Of a stretch of DNA of 8,451 nucleotides, positions 1 to 7,116 are shown one piece after another; within the stretch, counting starts at the first letter, position 1; the number at the start of each line of letters is the position of its first letter. The stretch is from Pseudomonadota bacterium (GTDB taxonomy: Bacteria > Pseudomonadota > Alphaproteobacteria > Sphingomonadales > Sphingomonadaceae): NCBI GenBank assembly GCA_023424275.1, contig JAFAED010000017.1:1-8451 (forward strand), read 5' to 3'. Both the position numbers and the translations under genes were made by a program. The notes under the pieces are model-generated. The model saw nothing but the letters and a program-made list of their open reading frames with translations, was not told the origin of the DNA and ran no database searches.

Positions 1-1706
1 TCGAGAATTTCGGCGCCGCGCTGCGGATCATCGACGATGTCTGGACGCTGTCGAGCGCGAACCGCGTGCTCGGCGGCACCGAGGATGCGCTGACCCGGCT
101 GCCCGACGTCGGGATCGAGGCGATCACCAAGCGCGCGGCCACGGGACGCGATCTGCTCGACCGCATCGCGCTCATCGACGCCGATGCGCTGCCGCATGAC
201 CTGCCGCTCACGCTCGAAATCGCGCGGCGGACGGCCGAACGCTGGTCGCGCGAGGCCGACTGGTACTGGCTCGTTTTCGACCCGCTTGGCGCGGGTTTCT
301 TCGCGATGTTCGCCCCCACTGCCTATTGCGCGGGCTTTTTCCTGAACTCGTTCCGCGCGCCGCTTCAAGCCTATAAATTCGACACGCCGGCCGACGGCGA
401 TCGTTATGTCGCGCTGGTCCGCGACTATGGCCGGATCGTCCGCCAGATGTTCGACCGCACCGTGGGTCAGGCCGAGCGCGGCATCTATATGCCGCGCGTC
501 CAGCTCGAACAGGCGGCGCCGCTGCTGAACAGCTTCCGCTCGGGCGCGACCGCGATGCTCGTCCCCGACGCGTCCCGGCTGGGCGCGGTCGATGCCGAGC
601 CCCTGCTCGCACAGATCGAGCGCGCAATTGCCGCGGATGTGACGCCCGCCTTCGATGCCTTTATCGCCTATCTGGAACGCGACGACTATGCGGCAAAAGC
701 GCCCGAAAGCGTTGGCCTGTCGCAATATCCGGGCGGCGCCGAGATTTATGCGGCGCTCGTCCCGCTGCACACGACGCTCGACCTGTCGCCCGAACAGGTT
801 CACGCGATCGGGCTGGAGCGCATGGCGAACATCGAAGCGCAGATGCAGGCCTTGCTCGACGAGGCAGGCTTCGAGGGAAGCGCGGTCGAATATCTCGACC
901 AGCTCAAGAGTGACCCCAAATGGCGCGCATCGGGTGACGAAGCGATCAGTGCGGTGTTCGAGCGCTATATCGACCGGATCGCGCCGCATATCGACGCCAC
1001 GTTCAACTTCAAACCGAAGGCGGGACACGGCGTTGGACCGCTGGCCGAGGGCCTGACCGCGTCGATGACCTTCGGCTATTACAGTCCGCCGACCCCTACG
1101 GACGAACTCGGCCGCTACAACTTCAATTCGCCGAACCTGTCGCAGGGGCCGCTCAATCACATCGGCGCGCTCAATTATCACGAACTGGTCCCGGGGCATC
1201 ATTTCCACCTCGCGACGCAGGACGAGAATGAGACGCTCCACCCGCTGCGCCGCAAGGCCTTTATCAATGCCTTCAACGAGGGGTGGGCCGAATATGCCGC
1301 GACGCTCGCGGGCGAAATGGGCATGTATCCCGAGCCCGAGGAGCGCTTCGGGCGGCTGATGATGGACGCCTTCCTGACGTGCCGGCTCGTCGTCGACACG
1401 GGGATGAACGCGTTCGGCTGGCCGCTCGAAAAGGCGCGCGACTATATGCGCGAAAAGGCGTTCATGCCCGAAACCGAGATCCGGTCGGAAACCGTCCGCT
1501 ACTCCTGCGGCATCCCCGGACAGGCCCTGGCCTACAAGCTCGGCGACACCGTCATCCACGACGCGCGCGAAAAGATGCGTGCGGCGCTCGGCAACCGCTT
1601 CGACATTCGCGATTTCCACGACGCGGTGCTGAAGCCCGGCGCGTTACCGCTGCCCTTGGTGGAGCAGCAGGTCGAGGCACAAACGGCACGCATCGCGGCG
1701 AGTTGA
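1..1706 (+). CDS. DUF885 family putative zinc-dependent peptidase, 5'-truncated by window edge
   Basis: The reading frame is open from the first complete codon (position 3) to TGA at 1704-1706, giving 567 residues. The GTG at 66 is not a convincing start because codons before it also read as protein, so the true start and any signal peptide lie outside the window. Seen: the motif HELVPGHH at 1179-1202, matching the HExxPGHH signature of DUF885, and NEGWAEY at 1275-1295, where the Glu of EGW would be the third metal ligand. A family-typical C-terminal part follows (VRYSCGIPGQALAYKLGD, then FHDAVLKPGALPLPLV). Family knowledge: DUF885 proteins are about 550-620 aa, have a gluzincin-like metallopeptidase signature and are often exported in proteobacteria; most have no proven substrate. 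Inference: a peptidase that trims peptides for, or after, uptake by the receptor encoded next. It is separated from that gene by 185 bp and so may not share its transcript. The family call is firm; the substrate is unknown. Confidence 0.9.
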   Translation, partial: ENFGAALRIIDDVWTLSSANRVLGGTEDALTRLPDVGIEAITKRAATGRDLLDRIALIDADALPHDLPLTLEIARRTAERWSREADWYWLVFDPLGAGFFAMFAPTAYCAGFFLNSFRAPLQAYKFDTPADGDRYVALVRDYGRIVRQMFDRTVGQAERGIYMPRVQLEQAAPLLNSFRSGATAMLVPDASRLGAVDAEPLLAQIERAIAADVTPAFDAFIAYLERDDYAAKAPESVGLSQYPGGAEIYAALVPLHTTLDLSPEQVHAIGLERMANIEAQMQALLDEAGFEGSAVEYLDQLKSDPKWRASGDEAISAVFERYIDRIAPHIDATFNFKPKAGHGVGPLAEGLTASMTFGYYSPPTPTDELGRYNFNSPNLSQGPLNHIGALNYHELVPGHHFHLATQDENETLHPLRRKAFINAFNEGWAEYAATLAGEMGMYPEPEERFGRLMMDAFLTCRLVVDTGMNAFGWPLEKARDYMREKAFMPETEIRSETVRYSCGIPGQALAYKLGDTVIHDAREKMRAALGNRFDIRDFHDAVLKPGALPLPLVEQQVEAQTARIAAS

Positions 1707-1802
1707 CCTTCACAAAGCGACGCAATCGCATGGCAAATTTTGTGCACCGCTGAATCGCGCCAATCGGCACGGAAATTGCACATTTTTGTTAAAAAAACGC
1801 GG

Positions 1803-1829
1803 TTGCAATCGTCCAAATGTTCGTAGACA
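1803..1829 (+). promoter_or_regulatory. Candidate promoter of the TonB-dependent receptor gene
   Basis: TTGCAA at 1803-1808 is followed after 15 bp by TAGACA at 1824-1829, inside an AT-richer stretch with an A7 run at 1791-1797. The boxes would give a leader of about 55 nt before the ATG at 1892. The 15-bp spacing is short and the -10 match is weak, so this could instead be a regulator-binding element. The same GGTTGCAA-N16-AGACA arrangement occurs upstream of the GGT-like gene, which is the main reason to list it. Confidence 0.35.
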
Positions 1830-1878
1830 GTACTGCATGAAATAGCGACTCAAGTCGCAGGGGAACGAGTCAATCTTC

Positions 1879-1884
1879 AGGGAG
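1879..1884 (+). promoter_or_regulatory. Ribosome binding site of the receptor gene
   Basis: AGGGAG at 1879-1884 lies 7 nt before the ATG at 1892. It fixes that start, which also places a clean Sec signal peptide at the N terminus. Confidence 0.75.
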
Positions 1885-1891
1885 ATTCACG

Positions 1892-4144
1892 ATGCAACGG
1901 AAATGGGCCATTCTTACCTCGTGCGCTGCCGTGGCGCTCACGATGCCTCAGCTGGCGGCGGCACAGGAGGCAGCATCCGGCTCCGACATGGTCGACGGCA
2001 ATGAGATTATCGTCACCGCCAGCAAGCGCGCCGAAAAGCTGCAGGACGTACCGGCCGCGATCACCGCGGTGACGGCGGAGAAGATCGACACGCTCGGTAT
2101 CCGCGATTTCCGCGATTATGCGACGCTGGTCCCCGGCCTCAGCCAGCGCGACAATGGCGCACCCGGTGTCGGCTCGATCATCTTACGCGGCCTCAATTCG
2201 GGCCCGCAACAGGTCACCAACACGACCGCGGTCTACATCGACGAGACGCCTTTCTCCGCCAGCGGCTTTGTGTCCGCGGGCGGCCTGCTGACCCCCTCGC
2301 CCGAACTGGCCGAAGTCGAGCGGATCGAGGTTCTGAAAGGACCGCAGGGCACTCTCTATGGCGCGAGCAGCCTGGGCGGCCTGATCCGCATCGTGACCAA
2401 GAAGCCCGATGCCACGCGCTTCTCGGGCCTTGCTTCGGCCGAGGTGTCGACGACCGCGCACGGCGAGATGGGCTTCATGGTTCGCGGCTCGATCAACGCT
2501 CCGCTCGTCAAGGATCAGCTCGCGGTCACCGCAACGGGCTATTACCGTCGCGCCGGGGGCTTTGCCGACAATATCCGGACCGGGTCGGACGACGTCAACC
2601 GCGCCAATCTCTATGGCGGCCGCGTCGCGCTTCGCTACTCGCCAACGACTGATTTCACTTTCGATATCAGCGGTATCTACCAAAATATCGATAGCGGCGG
2701 CTATGCCGTCGAGACGCTCGTACCAGGCACCTTCCGGCCGGCCTTCGGGAACTATAAATATTCGAACTTCGACGATTTCGGGTCGGAGATCAAATATCGC
2801 ATCGCCAACGCCAACGCCGAATATCGCGTCGGTATCGGCACCTTCACTGCATCGGGCAGCTATGCCCGCTACAAGACCCGCATAGAGACCGATGCGACCG
2901 CAACCTATATCCCCGTCGCGCGTGCCGTGCTCGGCCCGCTGTCGGAAACCCTGTTCGGCGCGCCGATCGACACGATTTTGCCCGCCAACTCCAACGCGCG
3001 CTTCTACGCCTCACCGAACATGGAAAAATGGACCGGCGAAGTCCGCTTCGCTTCGGACCGGCTGGGTCCGGTCGAGTTCATGGTCGGCGGCTTCTACACC
3101 GACGAAGACAATATCTACTACACCACGGTCTTTGCGCACGATGCTGCGGGTGCGCTTCGCACCGCGCCGTTCGATCAACTCGTCAAGGCGACGACAACGT
3201 CACGCTACAAGGAGATCGCGGGCTTCGGCAACCTGACCTTCTACATCACCGACACGCTCGACGTTCAGGGCGGCCTGCGCTACGCGCACAACAAGCAGGT
3301 GGCGGGAACCGGCGGCCCCGGCGGCATCACCTATTATCTGCCGCGCGTCCCGCGGACGTTTGATTTCAGCGACAATTCGATGAGCTATCTTGCGACGGTC
3401 CGCTGGCGCCCGACACGCAATTTCAGCGCTTTTGTCCGCGCGGCGAGCGGCTATCGCCCAGGCGGTCCGCAGACCAACCCCGCCCCGCCCCCGGGCGCGC
3501 AGACCTTTGTGCGCCCCGACACGGTGTGGAATTACGAAGCCGGCATCAAAGGCTCGGCACTCGACGGCGCGCTGTCATTCGATATTTCGGCTTTCCGCAT
3601 CGACTGGAAGGACATCCAGATCAACTCGCTGTTCAACGGCATTGTCCTGCAGGGCAATGGCGCGAGCGCGAGGGTCGACGGGGTCGAAATGCAGTTGACC
3701 GCGCGCCCGTCGGACCTGCTGACGATCAGCGGGACGATGGGGCACACCAACGCCCGGCTCAAGTCGATCGACCCGGGGGCTTCGACTGCGACGGGCGCTC
3801 GCGCGGGTGACAAACTGCCGCTAACACCAGCGTGGACGACCTCGCTGATCGTCGACCACCGCCTACTTCTCGGCAGCACGGTCGAAGGAAATATCGGCGC
3901 AACGTTGCGTTTCCAGTCGGACATGCCGGCGACCTTCCCCGCGCTCGATCCCTCGCTACAGAACAAGCTTCCCGAAGTGACGACGCTCGATCTGCGCGCC
4001 AGCGTCACCTTCGATGAGCGCTTCACCGTGCAATTGCGCGCCGATAATTTGTTCGACAAGATCGGCTTCACGAATGTCGGTACCGATGGCGGCTTCGTCA
4101 TCCGGCCGCGCACCGTAACGCTCGGCGCTTCGACGAAGTTCTGA
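1892..4144 (+). CDS. TonB-dependent outer-membrane receptor
   Basis: This 750-aa protein has the full layout of a TonB-dependent receptor. Residues 1-25 form a Sec signal peptide (basic MQRK, a hydrophobic stretch to about 19, then LAAAQ, cleavage near 24-25). A TonB-box-like EIIVTAS is at 38-44. The plug domain spans roughly 48-175 and includes ILRGLNSGPQ, the VERIEVLKGPQGTLYGASSLGG core and the RIVTKKP end. The rest is a 22-strand-type beta barrel ending in Phe (ASTKF), as expected for BAM-dependent insertion. There is no N-terminal secretin/STN extension, so surface signalling through a FecR/sigma pair is not indicated. Role: energised import across the outer membrane using TonB-ExbB-ExbD. 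Substrate: not readable from sequence. Many sphingomonad receptors of this style import non-iron compounds such as peptides, sugars or aromatics, and no siderophore gene is nearby. The amidohydrolase gene begins 61 bp downstream on the same strand and is probably in the same operon. Confidence 0.95.
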   Translation: MQRKWAILTSCAAVALTMPQLAAAQEAASGSDMVDGNEIIVTASKRAEKLQDVPAAITAVTAEKIDTLGIRDFRDYATLVPGLSQRDNGAPGVGSIILRGLNSGPQQVTNTTAVYIDETPFSASGFVSAGGLLTPSPELAEVERIEVLKGPQGTLYGASSLGGLIRIVTKKPDATRFSGLASAEVSTTAHGEMGFMVRGSINAPLVKDQLAVTATGYYRRAGGFADNIRTGSDDVNRANLYGGRVALRYSPTTDFTFDISGIYQNIDSGGYAVETLVPGTFRPAFGNYKYSNFDDFGSEIKYRIANANAEYRVGIGTFTASGSYARYKTRIETDATATYIPVARAVLGPLSETLFGAPIDTILPANSNARFYASPNMEKWTGEVRFASDRLGPVEFMVGGFYTDEDNIYYTTVFAHDAAGALRTAPFDQLVKATTTSRYKEIAGFGNLTFYITDTLDVQGGLRYAHNKQVAGTGGPGGITYYLPRVPRTFDFSDNSMSYLATVRWRPTRNFSAFVRAASGYRPGGPQTNPAPPPGAQTFVRPDTVWNYEAGIKGSALDGALSFDISAFRIDWKDIQINSLFNGIVLQGNGASARVDGVEMQLTARPSDLLTISGTMGHTNARLKSIDPGASTATGARAGDKLPLTPAWTTSLIVDHRLLLGSTVEGNIGATLRFQSDMPATFPALDPSLQNKLPEVTTLDLRASVTFDERFTVQLRADNLFDKIGFTNVGTDGGFVIRPRTVTLGASTKF

Positions 4145-4150
4145 TTGTCC

Positions 4151-4183
4151 CGCGGGCGGAGGCTTTTTCAACCGCCGCCCGCG
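4151..4183 (+). terminator. GC-rich intercistronic hairpin, possible attenuator or mRNA-stability element
   Basis: A perfect 9-bp inverted repeat pairs CGCGGGCGG (4151-4159) with CCGCCCGCG (4175-4183) around a 15-nt loop, in which two more G-C pairs are possible after one mismatch. It starts 6 nt after the receptor stop codon and ends 22 nt before the next start. No T-tract follows the stem, so it is unlikely to be a complete intrinsic terminator. By analogy with other intercistronic hairpins it may stop 3' decay and keep receptor mRNA more abundant than the downstream message, or act as a partial terminator. Confidence 0.5.
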
Positions 4184-4192
4184 AACTTCCAA

Positions 4193-4198
4193 GCGAGG
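4193..4198 (+). promoter_or_regulatory. Ribosome binding site of the amidohydrolase gene
   Basis: The purine-rich GCGAGG at 4193-4198 lies 7 nt before ATG 4206. The protein begins with the family-typical short beta strand (TITILENARLFDG), so this start fits both the site and the fold. Confidence 0.65.
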
Positions 4199-4205
4199 CA
4201 TTGTC

Positions 4206-5450
4206 ATGACCATTACCATTCTCGAAAATGCCCGCCTCTTCGACGGGGTCAACGCCGACTGTCCGACCGGCATGTCGGTCGCCGTCGAAAAGGGCGTGAT
4301 CAAGGAGGTGTCGGACAAGGCGATCGCGGCATCGGACGCGCAGCGCATCGACCTCGGCGGACGCACGCTGATGCCGGGGCTGATCGATCTCCATATCCAC
4401 GCCTATGCCTCCGACGTGAATTTCCAGCGCGTCGACGCGATGGGGCCGGCGCACCGCACCGCACATGCCGTCCGCATGCTCGGCCATGCGCTCGACTGCG
4501 GTTTTACCACCGTTCGCGACATCGGCGGCGGTGACTGGTCGCTGTGGCGATCGATCGAGGAAGGGCTGATCCGCGGCCCGCGTTTCCTTTATGCCGGGCG
4601 CATCGTGTCGATGACCGGCGGGCATGGCGACATGCGCCCGATGAGCGTCGACGGGCATCATGACCATGGCTTTTGCCAATGCGGACAGGCGAACAGCCTG
4701 ACCGTGATCGCCGACGGGGTCGACGCCTGCCTGACAGCGGTGCGCGAAGAGTTTCGCCGCGGCGCGCATACGATCAAGATCATGGGTTCGGGCGGCGTCG
4801 CCTCGCCCACCGACCCCATATGGATGAACCAATATCGCGAAGATGAAGTGCGCGCGATCGTGGGCGAATGCGTCGAACGGCGCAGCTATGCCTCGGCGCA
4901 TTGCCATCCCGACAGTGCGATCCGGCGCTGCGTCGAATTCGGCGTGCGCTGCATCGAGCATGGCACGCTGATCAGCGACGAGACGGCGGAGTTCGTCGCC
5001 GAGCGCGGCGCTTATATCGTGCCGACTATGGCGATCATCTTCGCGCTGCGCGAGCTCGGGCCGTCGATGGGCTTTCCGCCCGAGAGCCAGGAAAAGCTCG
5101 ACTTCGTTTTCGACCAGGCGCTTTCGGGAATGGACCGGATGCGCGGTGCCGGGGTCAAGATCGGCTTCGGCACCGACCTGCTCGGCACCACCTATACGCG
5201 CCAATGCACCGAGTTCGACATCCGCAGCGAGGTGTTCACCCCAATCGAGATCCTGCGGCAGGCGACCTCGATCGCTGCCGAGGTTTTGCAGATGGACGGC
5301 AAACTCGGCTGCGTCGCCGCCGACGCCCACGCGGACCTGATCGTCGTGGATGGCGATCCGCTGCAGGACATCGGCCTTCTCGCCCGCAATGGGGAAGCGC
5401 TGCCGCTGATCATGCGCGGCGGCGAGATCGTCAAGAACGCGCTGAACTGA
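4206..5450 (+). CDS. Metal-dependent amidohydrolase (COG1228 type), likely dipeptidase or amide hydrolase
   Basis: This 414-aa protein has the complete signature of the amidohydrolase superfamily binuclear-metal group. The HxH pair is H63/H65 (GLIDLHIHAY), the probable carboxylated lysine is K191 in IKIMGSGG, further metal ligands are H232 (SAHCH) and H252 (EHGT), and the catalytic Asp is D324 (GFGTDLLG). An N-terminal and C-terminal beta-sandwich flanks the barrel (LENARLFDG and ADLIVVDGDPLQDI). No signal peptide is visible, so it is probably cytoplasmic. Family knowledge: near relatives in COG1228 include the Xaa-Pro and Xaa-Arg/Lys dipeptidases characterised from Caulobacter and environmental DNA, fungal ochratoxinase and imidazolonepropionase. 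The sequence looks closest in style to the dipeptidase/ochratoxinase branch, with the TGGHGDMRP and ADGVD segments. Inference: it hydrolyses a peptide or amide brought in through the upstream receptor. The exact substrate is uncertain. The gene ends just before a strong terminator. Confidence 0.9.
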   Translation: MTITILENARLFDGVNADCPTGMSVAVEKGVIKEVSDKAIAASDAQRIDLGGRTLMPGLIDLHIHAYASDVNFQRVDAMGPAHRTAHAVRMLGHALDCGFTTVRDIGGGDWSLWRSIEEGLIRGPRFLYAGRIVSMTGGHGDMRPMSVDGHHDHGFCQCGQANSLTVIADGVDACLTAVREEFRRGAHTIKIMGSGGVASPTDPIWMNQYREDEVRAIVGECVERRSYASAHCHPDSAIRRCVEFGVRCIEHGTLISDETAEFVAERGAYIVPTMAIIFALRELGPSMGFPPESQEKLDFVFDQALSGMDRMRGAGVKIGFGTDLLGTTYTRQCTEFDIRSEVFTPIEILRQATSIAAEVLQMDGKLGCVAADAHADLIVVDGDPLQDIGLLARNGEALPLIMRGGEIVKNALN

Positions 5451-5456
5451 CATCCC

Positions 5457-5492
5457 GGCCGGGTAGGCGCCATCGCCCTGCCCGGCCTTTCT
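5457..5492 (+). terminator. Rho-independent terminator of the receptor-amidohydrolase unit
   Basis: An 11-bp stem pairs 5457-5467 (GGCCGGGTAGG) with 5477-5487 (CCTGCCCGGCC), with one G-U pair in RNA, around a 9-nt loop and followed by TTTCT. It starts 6 nt after the amidohydrolase stop. The opposite strand lacks a T-tract after the stem, so it works mainly for the plus-strand unit, although the convergent MFS gene stops only 3 nt away. Confidence 0.8.
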
Positions 5493-5495
5493 GGC

Positions 5496-6794
5496 TCAAG
5501 CCGTTCCCGCGCGTTTCAGGCCGTCCGGCAGCGAGCGGATCGCCGCCCAGAAATGCAGCGCGGCCCAGATGCCCGCCAGTCCCGAAATCGCGAGCGCGAT
5601 GCTGAGCGACTGCGACGGATCGGCGATCCGCGTTGCGATCAGGTCGGATGCAAGCCCGATCAGCTGCGGCGCGAGCGCCAGATTGGCGATGTTCGCGGTG
5701 AAGAGCAGGACCGCGACGGTCACGCCGCGCATGTCAGGCCGCACAAGATTCTGGAGCAGCGCCAGCGTCGGGCCGACATAGACATTGGCGAAGGGAATGA
5801 AGAGCCAGAGCAGCAGCAGCGAGGTCTTGCTGTCACCAACAAGATGCGCAAGCACGCCGGGAATGGTGATCAGCAATGTCACTGTCGCGAGGAAATGGCA
5901 CTGCCATTTGGGTGCCATGCGCGCGAGCTTGAAGGTGATCAGCGTCGCGGCCACGAGCGCCGCACCGCCGCCGAGGCCGCTCATCATCCCGACCTCGAAC
6001 CCCGCGTCGCCGACGCTGAAGCCGTGCGAGCGCGCAAGGAACGCCGGGGTCCACCAGATGAGCCCCATGCCCGAGAAGGTCGCGATCGTCGCGCCGGCGA
6101 GGACATGGATCAGCGCGCGCTGCGACCGGATGAAACGCAGCGCTTCGCCTATGCTCGGCACATCGTCCTTGAGCGCGGCGACGTCGCTGGCCCCGCGGCG
6201 TGGCTCGCGCACCGTAAGCATCAACAGCAGGACCGGGATACTCGCGAAGGCGAACACGATCAGTCCGTGGCGCCAGCCGAATTTCTCGGCGAGCATGCCG
6301 CCGCCGATACCGCCGATCGCCGAGCCGAGCGCGATGCCGAGCGTGAAGATCGACATCGCGACGATCCGCTGCGACGGCTTGAAATAGTCGGCGAGGATCG
6401 AGTGCGATGGCGGCGTGCCCCCCGCCTCGCCCACTCCGACGCCGATGCGGGCGAGGAGCAATTGCCAGAAATTCTGCGCCATCCCGCAAAAGGCGGTGAA
6501 GAGCGACCAGATCGCCAGCGCCCACATGATCATGTTGCGGCGGTTGACGCGGTCCGCCAGCGCGCCGAGCGGCAGTCCTGCCGCCGTATAGAAGATCGCG
6601 AGCGCAACCCCGGTCAGGAAGCCGACCGACGCGTCGCTGAGCTGGAACTCGGCCTTGATCGGTTCGATCAGCGTCGAGAGGACAAAGCGGTCGGCGATAT
6701 TCATCGCATAGACGAGCGTGATGACCGCGAGCGCCCACCAGGCCCGCCGGTCGCGATGGCCGGTTTCGGGTGTGTCGTCGTGGTGCTGCATCAT
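5496..6794 (-). CDS. Major facilitator superfamily transporter, spinster-like
   Basis: Starting from ATG at 6794 this is a 432-aa inner-membrane permease with about 12 hydrophobic segments. Seen: TM1 with VYAMNIADRFVLS (about 28-40), the loop 2-3 motif A LGALADRVNRRNMI (76-89), and the TM4-5 region ARIGVGVGEAGGTPPSHS (about 115-132) followed by ILADYF and GWR. These are the conserved blocks of the spinster-type branch common in sphingomonads and Caulobacter. Role by family: proton-coupled or facilitated transport of a small organic solute, with substrate and direction unknown. An in-frame GTG at 6932 would add 46 residues, but that stretch does not look like transporter sequence, crosses a likely promoter and has no good ribosome site. 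ATG 6794 has GGGAGG 10 nt upstream. A second ATG at 6791 is also possible. The gene converges on the amidohydrolase and diverges from the GGT-like gene. Confidence 0.9.
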   Translation of the reverse strand: MMQHHDDTPETGHRDRRAWWALAVITLVYAMNIADRFVLSTLIEPIKAEFQLSDASVGFLTGVALAIFYTAAGLPLGALADRVNRRNMIMWALAIWSLFTAFCGMAQNFWQLLLARIGVGVGEAGGTPPSHSILADYFKPSQRIVAMSIFTLGIALGSAIGGIGGGMLAEKFGWRHGLIVFAFASIPVLLLMLTVREPRRGASDVAALKDDVPSIGEALRFIRSQRALIHVLAGATIATFSGMGLIWWTPAFLARSHGFSVGDAGFEVGMMSGLGGGAALVAATLITFKLARMAPKWQCHFLATVTLLITIPGVLAHLVGDSKTSLLLLWLFIPFANVYVGPTLALLQNLVRPDMRGVTVAVLLFTANIANLALAPQLIGLASDLIATRIADPSQSLSIALAISGLAGIWAALHFWAAIRSLPDGLKRAGTA

Positions 6795-6804
6795 GCGCGG
6801 TTCG

Positions 6805-6810
6805 CCTCCC
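6805..6810 (-). promoter_or_regulatory. Ribosome binding site deciding the MFS start
   Basis: On the minus strand GGGAGG (complement of 6805-6810) precedes ATG 6794 by 10 nt and ATG 6791 by 13 nt. The spacing is slightly long, but the match is strong and no comparable site precedes the GTG at 6932. Confidence 0.6.
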
Positions 6811-6844
6811 GTTCGTGCGGGCGTTCCGACGCCCTGCGGGATCC

Positions 6845-6872
6845 ATTTTAATACACTATCGTATGTTTGCAA
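6845..6872 (-). promoter_or_regulatory. Candidate sigma70-type promoter of the MFS gene with overlapping inverted repeat
   Basis: Read on the minus strand, TTGCAA (6867-6872) serves as a -35 box (4/6 to TTGACA), followed by a 16-bp spacer and TAAAAT (6845-6850, 5/6 to TATAAT). This would start transcription near 6838 and leave a leader of about 44 nt before ATG 6794. An inverted repeat, ACACTATC (6853-6860) against GATAGAGT (6873-6880), matches at 7 of 8 positions and straddles the -35 box. A shorter ATAC/GTAT repeat (6851-6854, 6861-6864) sits next to the -10. Inference: an operator for a repressor that would cover the promoter. Confidence 0.5.
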
Positions 6873-6980
6873 GATAGAGTTGCCCGCCCTCCGATTTCTG
6901 CAGACAACAGCGGATACGCCGCCGCACTTCACAATTCTACCCAGCCACGCAGATAGATGATATCACCCGGGAATATCGGC

Positions 6981-7005
6981 TATCCGTCGTCGCTTTCCTC
7001 GGATA
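6981..7005. repeat. Inverted repeat TATCCG/CGGATA, possible operator
   Basis: TATCCG at 6981-6986 and CGGATA at 7000-7005 form a perfect 6-bp inverted repeat with a 13-bp spacer, midway between the two divergent genes. The spacer and arm length fit a dimeric regulator site, but a 6-bp repeat is short enough to arise by chance. Confidence 0.3.
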
Positions 7006-7026
7006 ATCGATCAGGGAAATCTCCGG

Positions 7027-7065
7027 TTGCAACGCCGATCATTTTATAAGACACATATGTATAAA
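7027..7065 (+). promoter_or_regulatory. Candidate promoter or regulator region of the GGT-like gene
   Basis: This AT-rich block carries TTGCAA (7027-7032), AAGACA 15 bp later (7048-7053), the palindrome ACATATGT (7053-7060) and a TTTATA/TATAAA inverted repeat (7043-7048, 7060-7065). TATAAA at 7060-7065 is a good -10 candidate, but no strong -35 sits 16-18 bp before it. TATAAG at 7045-7050 is another -10-like string, too close to TTGCAA. Which box is used cannot be settled by eye. Confidence 0.35.
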
Positions 7066-7105
7066 TATCGAGTCACGGCACCGGAGGCGGCGCCACCGAA
7101 CGGGT

Positions 7106-7109
7106 GAGG
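7106..7109 (+). promoter_or_regulatory. Ribosome binding site of the GGT-like gene
   Basis: GAGG at 7106-7109 lies 7 nt before ATG 7117. This start gives an N terminus with the twin Arg and hydrophobic core of an export signal. Confidence 0.6.
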
Positions 7110-7116
7110 GATAAGC

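Larger units (their letters stand above)
6795..7116. other. Divergent intergenic regulatory region between MFS and GGT-like genes
   Basis: No convincing gene lies in these 322 bases; the frames that cross it do not resemble protein. It is clearly more AT-rich than its surroundings and holds the MFS promoter with its inverted repeat (6845-6880), a near-symmetric GATAT-N9-ATATC (6959-6977) enclosing CCCGGG, an inverted repeat TATCCG/CGGATA (6981-7005), and the TTGCAA and TATAAA-containing block before the GGT-like gene (7025-7065). The layout suits control of two divergent genes from one regulator-binding region, but no regulator gene is present in the window. Confidence 0.6.

Noticed and set aside
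1736..1797. Possible terminator after the DUF885 gene using TGTGCA (1741-1746) and TGCACA (1777-1782) with nearby T and A runs
   Set aside because: The arms are only 6 bp with a 30-nt loop and the run after the stem is interrupted, so it does not form a convincing intrinsic terminator.
1892..2050. Iron-siderophore receptor under FecI/FecR control
   Set aside because: The mature N terminus goes straight into a TonB box and plug without a signalling STN domain, and no sigma or anti-sigma gene or siderophore gene is nearby.
3532..4113. 193-aa open frame on the minus strand inside the receptor gene
   Set aside because: It overlaps well-conserved barrel sequence on the other strand and shows no domain of its own.
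4098..5453. 451-aa open frame on the minus strand covering the whole amidohydrolase gene
   Set aside because: It mirrors the codon pattern of the real gene in GC-rich DNA, its protein is rich in His, Arg, Asp and Ala without any recognisable domain, and the plus strand encodes a complete family-conserved enzyme.
5553..6851. 432-aa open frame on the plus strand opposite the MFS gene
   Set aside because: The product is a highly charged Arg/Glu/Asp-rich string with no hydrophobic core or motif, the typical antisense shadow of a membrane protein gene; the minus strand carries clear MFS motifs.
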